Assembly: GCF_041468085.1 (NCBI RefSeq)
Contig: NZ_CP121014.1
Span: 186,001-250,000, forward strand
Length of the DNA: 64,000 nt
Origin: Tistrella mobilis
Lineage (GTDB): Bacteria > Pseudomonadota > Alphaproteobacteria > Tistrellales > Tistrellaceae
Direction of reading: 5' to 3'
Numbering within the stretch: position 1 is the first letter of the stretch; every line of letters begins with the position of its first letter. Under the pieces are notes generated by a model. That model had not been told where the DNA came from, made no database searches, and worked only from the letters and a program-made list of their open reading frames with translations. Both the position numbers and the translations under genes were made by a program. Shown in pieces: positions 59,184 through 64,000 of the stretch.

Positions 59184-61118
59184 ATGGAGATCAGCCGTTA
59201 CGAGTTGAGCCTGACGGTCGCCGGACCGGTTCTGCCCCGCGCCACCGCCATCGGCCGGCCGGGTATCCACACGCCGATCCTGCGCCAGGGCGACCGGCTG
59301 GACGGCCTGCCGGTCATTCCCGGCAGCCATGTCGCCGGCAAGCTGCGCGAGGCCTGGGCCCAGCTGGCGGAGATTGCTCCGGATCAGTTTACCGATATCG
59401 ACACGCTGTTCGGGGCCCCGGGCTTCTCGCCCGACGCGGCCGTGGAGGGGCCGGCCGGGCAGCGCAAGCGGGTGATCCTGCCCGGCGATCTGGTGGCGGA
59501 CCATGCCGGCCGTCCGGACGGGCGCCGGACCCGGGTCAAGATCAGTGACGAGACCGGGACGGTCGAGCGCGGGGCGCTTCAGGTCCTGGAAGCCCCCTAT
59601 GCCCCCGGTGACAAGGTCACCTTCACCGGCGCGCTGATCATTCTGGGTAATTCCGACGAAGCGCCCTATGCGGCAGAGATCGCCGACCGGCTGCGGATCT
59701 GCCTCAACTGGATCCTGCAGCTGGGCGGGTTGCGCGGCGCCGGCTTTGGCCGTGTGCTGACGGCGGAACTGAAGGAGGCGAACGGCAAAGGGCAGGGCGC
59801 CCTGCCGGAAGATGCCGACCGCCTGCGGTTGGTTCTGGCCTTCGAGACCCCGTTCTGCATTTCGGAGCGGCCGGTCTATGGCAACATGTTCCATTCGGTG
59901 GATCATGTGGCGGGGCGGGTGATCAAGGGCGTGCTGGCCCGGCTGATCTCTCACACCCATCCCGAGAGCGGCGTGATGGCGCCCGTGACGCCGCCGATCC
60001 TGACCCGGCTGCATATCGGCCAGGCCGAGCCGGTGTACTGCCCCGGTACCACCGCGAAAGAACGGCTTGAAGCGGCCGACGGCCTTTCGGGCCGGCGGCC
60101 GCTGCCCTGCCCGGAATCGCTGGCGACGGCGGGCGACGAGGTGGTGGTCGATCTGGCCGAAGAGACCGAGCCGGTTCTGATCGACAGCATGGCGCCATCC
60201 CACCCGACCGACTGGAAGACCACGCCCGACGCCGTCAGGGCGATGATGCGCAATGGTGCCGATCTCGGGTCGGCGGGCGGGAAGGCGGTGGGCCGGGTGA
60301 TGCGGGTGCGCACCGCGATTTCGCCCGAGCGGCGCCGGGCGGCGCGCAGCCAGCTTTTCGGCCAGGAATGCTGCCGGGTGGAGGATCATGTCTGGCTGGG
60401 CCATATCGACCTCTACGGCCTGGATCAGGATGAGCGCGGCCATGTGCGGGCGGCCCTTGCCAATCTTGCCCGGACCGGGCTGGTCGGCATCGGCAAGACC
60501 GATGCCACGGCGCTGATCCGGGTGGTCCCGGAGAGCCTGCCCGCGGTGCCGGTTCCAGAGGTCGGCCGCCCGATCCGGATGCTGATCGTGACCGAAACCC
60601 TGCTCTGTCCACCGGATGTGCTGGGCCGGCATCAGGGGCTGGCCGAGTTGCGTGCCGCCTATGCCCGCGTGATCGACGAGCTGTCGGGCGGCACGCTGCG
60701 CCTGCACCGGGCCTTCACGACCGAGGCGATGCGCGGCGGTGCCTTCCATGCCCGCAAGCGCCCGCCAAAAACGCAGTATCGGCCCTGGGGCGTAACCCAG
60801 CCCGGCAGCCTGTTCGTGATCGAGCCGACCGGCACGGGCGACGCCACCCCGGTGCTGACGCGCTGGAGCCGCATCGGCCTGCCGGTGCCGCCATCGGTGC
60901 TCAAGGACTATGAGCTGGACGGGATTGCGGCCGATCAGCTGTGGAACCATTGCCCCTGGTTGCCGGAAAACGGCCATGGCGCGGTGGTCTTCGACCCGCC
61001 GCGCCCCGAAGGCCATCTGCAGGACCGGACACGTCTGACCCCGATCCACCTGCCCGACGGCCTTTGGGAGATGCCCGACCCCGATCCGGCACGGACCTCT
61101 GCGGGAGGTGACGCATGA
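59184..61118 (+). CDS. Multi-domain RAMP protein (Csx10-like candidate)
   Basis: A 644-residue protein with at least two RAMP domains. The first has TPILRQGDRLDGLPVIPGSH and the glycine loop GGLRGAGFGRVLTAEL; the second has LVLAFETPFCISERPVYGN, RVIKGVLARLI and ARTGLVGIGKTDA. A third part (MLIVTETLLCPPDVLG, PGSLFVIEP, RWSRIGLPVP) resembles the Cas5-like half of Csx10 in type III-D systems. No catalytic Asp is visible in the first domain where Csm3 has one. It starts 5 bp after the Cas10-like gene and overlaps the next by 4 bp. Confidence 0.72.
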   Translation: MEISRYELSLTVAGPVLPRATAIGRPGIHTPILRQGDRLDGLPVIPGSHVAGKLREAWAQLAEIAPDQFTDIDTLFGAPGFSPDAAVEGPAGQRKRVILPGDLVADHAGRPDGRRTRVKISDETGTVERGALQVLEAPYAPGDKVTFTGALIILGNSDEAPYAAEIADRLRICLNWILQLGGLRGAGFGRVLTAELKEANGKGQGALPEDADRLRLVLAFETPFCISERPVYGNMFHSVDHVAGRVIKGVLARLISHTHPESGVMAPVTPPILTRLHIGQAEPVYCPGTTAKERLEAADGLSGRRPLPCPESLATAGDEVVVDLAEETEPVLIDSMAPSHPTDWKTTPDAVRAMMRNGADLGSAGGKAVGRVMRVRTAISPERRRAARSQLFGQECCRVEDHVWLGHIDLYGLDQDERGHVRAALANLARTGLVGIGKTDATALIRVVPESLPAVPVPEVGRPIRMLIVTETLLCPPDVLGRHQGLAELRAAYARVIDELSGGTLRLHRAFTTEAMRGGAFHARKRPPKTQYRPWGVTQPGSLFVIEPTGTGDATPVLTRWSRIGLPVPPSVLKDYELDGIAADQLWNHCPWLPENGHGAVVFDPPRPEGHLQDRTRLTPIHLPDGLWEMPDPDPARTSAGGDA

Positions 61119-62749
61119 CCACAAAACCCGCCTTCGGGCCGCGCTGGCTGATCACCGGCCGGCTCCGGCTCACCTCGGAGCTGCATCTGGGCACCGGCGA
61201 AAGCCGGCCCGACGATGCCCTGCGCGGCCCCCGCATGACTGAGGACGAGACCCCCGACATCGCGCTGGTCGCCGGCAGCGACACCGGGCGTCCTTACATC
61301 CCCGGCACCTCGCTCAAAGGTGCGCTCAGGGCCTGGATCAATCGGCATCTGGCGCAGCTGGCACCCGACGGCCTGATCACTGACGACTGGCAGAAGGACG
61401 TTTTCGGCCATGTCACCACCCGCAGCGATCGGTCCGGGGAGGAAGATGACGGCCTGGGCGGCCGGGTGATCATCGGCGATGCCGAAGTCAGCGCCACGCA
61501 GACGATCCAACCCGCCCGCGAGGCCCGCATCGCCATCGACCCGCGCACCCGCACCGTCGACGGCCGCCGCCTGTTCCACCAGCAGACCCTGCCGCCGGGC
61601 ACGGTTTTCAATATCCGCGTGGTGATCGAGACGCCGCCTGCGGAGGACGGGCGCCAGCTCGTGCCCTCAGCCGAAATCGCCCAGGCCCTGCTGACCGCCT
61701 TCAACGGCTTCGACACCGGCCCCGAAGAGACCCGCATCCGGCTGGGCGCCGACAAGGGTATGGGCAAGGGGGCGGCGGTGTTCGAGCTGGGGGAGGTGCG
61801 GTGTTATGATGCGGAGGTGGTCAGAGCCTGGATCGCGGCAGGCGCCACCGAAAGCTGGGATCGGTCGGATGTGGCCGCAACAGCGGCACGCCGGAGCGCG
61901 GCAGCGCAACTCGATCATGAAGCCGCAAGCTGGGTGCCGGTAAGCGATCTGGCGACAACCCCCTGGTCGGTGATCATCGATCTGGACCTTCAGGTTACGA
62001 CCCGCTTGATGGCGACAGATCCGGAAGCGACGAGACTGCAGGCGGAACGTCGCGCCCGGGGCGAAGAGGAGGGTCCCTTGACCCGCGAGACCCGACGCGA
62101 CCCGGAGGGGCGGCCGGTGCTGCTGGCAACATCCCTCAAAGGCGCGCTCAGAGCCCGGGCCATGCGGATTCTAACCACGCTCTTTGCCGGTGATCACACC
62201 AGCCATCGCCTGCCCGATGGCGCGGCACAAGTGGCAAAGGACGTGTTCGGCTCAACCGGGCGACGCAGTCGTCTGCGCATCGGCCCGATGCGGCCGACGG
62301 CCGAGCCGGTTTTTGCCATCCAGGAATTCATCGCGCTCGACCGCTTCTCGGGCGGGGGGGCCACCGGCCGGAAATTCCGCAGTCGGGCTGCGGAAGCCCC
62401 GGGCTGGGATGTCCCGCTCATCCTCGATCTGGACGGACTCTCGCCGACACGCCGGGATGCCGCCTTTGCCCTCGTCGTCCTGGTGCTGAAGGACCTGATC
62501 GACGGCGATATGTCCGTCGGTCATGGCACCGCCCATGGCTATGGCCGGACCGGCGGAAGTCTGCGGGGCCTGCGGATCGGCGGCTCCCTTGCGGCTGAGG
62601 ATGGCTGGCAGGATCTTGCCCTGACGGACGGGGCCGCCCGCGACCCGTTCACCGCCGAGATGTTCCGTCTGTTCGTCACCCGACAGGCTCTGCCTGCCCT
62701 GCGGGCAAGTGGTGGAGACCGATCCGCACCCGTCGTGAAAGGGGCATGA
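61115..62749 (+). CDS. Fused double Csm3/Cas7-like RAMP protein
   Basis: A 544-residue protein with two Csm3-like domains in tandem. Domain 1 (about 10-240) has LHLGTGES, PYIPGTSLKGALR (61-72) and GADKGMGKG; Asp48 lies ten residues before the Gly of DTG, matching the position of the RNA-cleaving Asp in Csm3. Domain 2 (about 285-544) has LLATSLKGALRARAM and GHGTAHGYGRTGG but Leu at the equivalent position, so it probably only holds RNA. It would thus supply one cleaving and one non-cleaving backbone unit. Starts by ATGA overlap. Confidence 0.8.
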   Translation: MTTKPAFGPRWLITGRLRLTSELHLGTGESRPDDALRGPRMTEDETPDIALVAGSDTGRPYIPGTSLKGALRAWINRHLAQLAPDGLITDDWQKDVFGHVTTRSDRSGEEDDGLGGRVIIGDAEVSATQTIQPAREARIAIDPRTRTVDGRRLFHQQTLPPGTVFNIRVVIETPPAEDGRQLVPSAEIAQALLTAFNGFDTGPEETRIRLGADKGMGKGAAVFELGEVRCYDAEVVRAWIAAGATESWDRSDVAATAARRSAAAQLDHEAASWVPVSDLATTPWSVIIDLDLQVTTRLMATDPEATRLQAERRARGEEEGPLTRETRRDPEGRPVLLATSLKGALRARAMRILTTLFAGDHTSHRLPDGAAQVAKDVFGSTGRRSRLRIGPMRPTAEPVFAIQEFIALDRFSGGGATGRKFRSRAAEAPGWDVPLILDLDGLSPTRRDAAFALVVLVLKDLIDGDMSVGHGTAHGYGRTGGSLRGLRIGGSLAAEDGWQDLALTDGAARDPFTAEMFRLFVTRQALPALRASGGDRSAPVVKGA

Positions 62750-62750
62750 T

Positions 62751-64000
62751 ATGACCGACCCCAAGGCCCCTTTCATCAACAATTATCAGTTCGTTGATCC
62801 GGCCGAAGCGCCGCGGGGCGATGCCCGCGACCTTCTCGGCACATACCCGACCGCCAACCAGATCGCAGCTGCCGGCGCCGATATCGGCGGCCTGACACAT
62901 GATCGCTGGGTGACCGGCCGCCTGTCCGGATATATCGACTGCCGCCTGACGGTTGAAACCCCGCTCGTGCTGGGGGGCGAGCAGACCCGCCCGGATCGTG
63001 GCGACTATGCGACGGTTGCGCCGTTTCGCCTGCATGGGGAGATCGCGCTTCCCGGCAGCAGCCTGCGGGGCATGATCTCCGCCGTCGCCGAGATCGCCAG
63101 CGGATCTGCGCCGCGCATCCTGGACCGGCGCGAACTCCTGTCCTATCGCGTGCCGCTGCGCGATGCGCTTTCCGCGGTCGGGCGGATCGAGGCGGGACCG
63201 AACCAGTCTCTGGTCCTGCGGCCGCTTGCCCTGCCGACCTTTGCGATCGATACCAACTTCGAGATCCAGGGCTGGGCCGCCTTCCGGCGCAAATGGGAAC
63301 GCGCCTTCAATAGCTGGCGTCTCAAGACCTATTTCGGGGATGGTGACGGCGATCGCGCTTATGGGCGCCTCCGCGACCAGTATACCGATCGGACAGCCAC
63401 GACATCTTTCGAGCTGAGCAACCGGTTTACGCCTCCATCCTTCGACCGCCCGCCGACGATCACAGCGGACAGAGACGATAAGATATGGATGGAGACCCCC
63501 GCGGGCCGGATGCGGATCAAGGTCAAGCTGTCTAAGGGCAACCGCGGCGGCTTTGTCCTGGGGCTGTGGCCGCCGGATGACCGGCGCACGGGGCGCCCGG
63601 AACTCCCGCGGCCCGCGGGCTCCCAATCGGCGCGGCCCGGCTGGGTCCGGTTGCTGGAACGCGGTGAGGATACGCCCAAGAGCAAGACGCATGATCTCTT
63701 TGTCGATGCGGCCACTCCGGAAACGCCGGCCCTGCCGCTCGACGATGATGTGCTCCGTGATTTCAAAGAGCTTGCCCGCGAGGCCTGGCAGGCATCCGAG
63801 GGGGTTCATCCGCGCAATGCCAATCGCGACGATCCCGATTTCCGGCCGCGCCCCGGCGATCTGGTGTTCTTCGACATGAGCCCGGATGGCAGACGGGTGC
63901 AGGAGATCACCTACAGCAGCGCCTGGCGGCGTGCGGCACGCCATGACGCGGATGATGCGGGCAGCCACCAGTTTGCCGATGTTCATCACTTCTTCGAGCA
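62751..64000 (+). CDS. TIGR03986-type CRISPR RAMP protein (3' end outside window)
   Basis: An open frame from ATG 62751 to the window end (416 residues so far, no stop). The start MTDPKAPFINNYQFVDPAEA, RAMP segment LTVETPLVLGGEQ with IALPGSSLRGMISAVAEI, and the late GDLVFFDMSPDGRRVQEITY followed by SSAWRR agree with the TIGR03986 family of CRISPR-associated RAMP proteins. One base separates it from the previous stop. It likely completes the backbone of the effector complex; more genes may follow outside. Confidence 0.8.
   Translation, partial: MTDPKAPFINNYQFVDPAEAPRGDARDLLGTYPTANQIAAAGADIGGLTHDRWVTGRLSGYIDCRLTVETPLVLGGEQTRPDRGDYATVAPFRLHGEIALPGSSLRGMISAVAEIASGSAPRILDRRELLSYRVPLRDALSAVGRIEAGPNQSLVLRPLALPTFAIDTNFEIQGWAAFRRKWERAFNSWRLKTYFGDGDGDRAYGRLRDQYTDRTATTSFELSNRFTPPSFDRPPTITADRDDKIWMETPAGRMRIKVKLSKGNRGGFVLGLWPPDDRRTGRPELPRPAGSQSARPGWVRLLERGEDTPKSKTHDLFVDAATPETPALPLDDDVLRDFKELAREAWQASEGVHPRNANRDDPDFRPRPGDLVFFDMSPDGRRVQEITYSSAWRRAARHDADDAGSHQFADVHHFFE

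Noticed and set aside
59139-61124. 661-residue minus-strand frame opposite the RAMP gene
   Set aside because: Antisense shadow with skewed composition.

Overview
The window is GC-rich with short intergenic gaps and many ATGA-type gene overlaps. Its gene families (MmgE/PrpD, GntR-UTRA, NMT1-like binding protein, B12/radical SAM enzymes) suggest an alphaproteobacterium, perhaps of the Rhodospirillales type. That placement is an inference from style and families; there is no rRNA or tRNA to confirm it.

Region 1 (0-20.8 kb) is mostly catabolic. A GntR regulator and a CoA-transferase/hydrolase face an MmgE/PrpD - PaaK-like ligase - amidase operon across a TGTCCGGACA palindrome. A two-gene operon of a DNA-binding protein and a CHAT protease follows (7.3-10.8 kb). 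Next come a second amidase divergent from an NMT1-like binding protein, a 1.4 kb block of ~325-bp tandem repeats carrying palindromic REP-like units, and an SDR - aminotransferase - alpha/beta hydrolase - Zn amidohydrolase operon that converges on an MFS exporter.

Region 2 (20.9-25.9 kb) holds two type I-C-style CRISPR arrays (9 and 12 repeats) with matching leaders and no I-C cas genes in the window. They bracket a hydrolase/LysR pair. The second array runs into an IS256-family remnant, and a tyrosine recombinase uses a start codon inside that remnant.

Region 3 (25.9-39.2 kb) is one long minus-strand operon of ten genes: four radical SAM proteins (three with B12-binding-like N-termini, one fused to a nucleotidyltransferase-like domain, the last frameshifted), two methyltransferases, three glycosyltransferase-type proteins and a flippase. 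It looks like a biosynthetic cluster for an unrecognised glycoconjugate.

Region 4 (39.3-53.7 kb) starts with an ArdC antirestriction remnant and carries a complete type I-E CRISPR-Cas locus (cas3, cse1, cse2, cas7, cas5, cas6e, cas1, cas2) between arrays of 18 and 26 repeats. A degenerate two-repeat mini-CRISPR sits between cas3 and cse1, where a Cascade-guided autoregulator (CreR/CreA-like) would be expected. An intact IS5-family element lies at the distal end of the second array.

Region 5 (54-64 kb) has a truncated DUF2442 gene, a RES/Xre-type toxin-antitoxin pair, a second copy of the recombinase, a DEDD-like exonuclease, and a divergent type III-like effector module: a Cas10-like protein without an HD domain and with GGDE instead of GGDD, a multi-domain RAMP, a fused double Csm3-like RAMP and a TIGR03986-type RAMP cut by the window end. 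This module has no cas6 or adaptation genes in view and might borrow crRNAs from the I-E or I-C arrays. The most novel items are this module, the mini-CRISPR regulator, the radical SAM/glycosyltransferase cluster and the CHAT operon.
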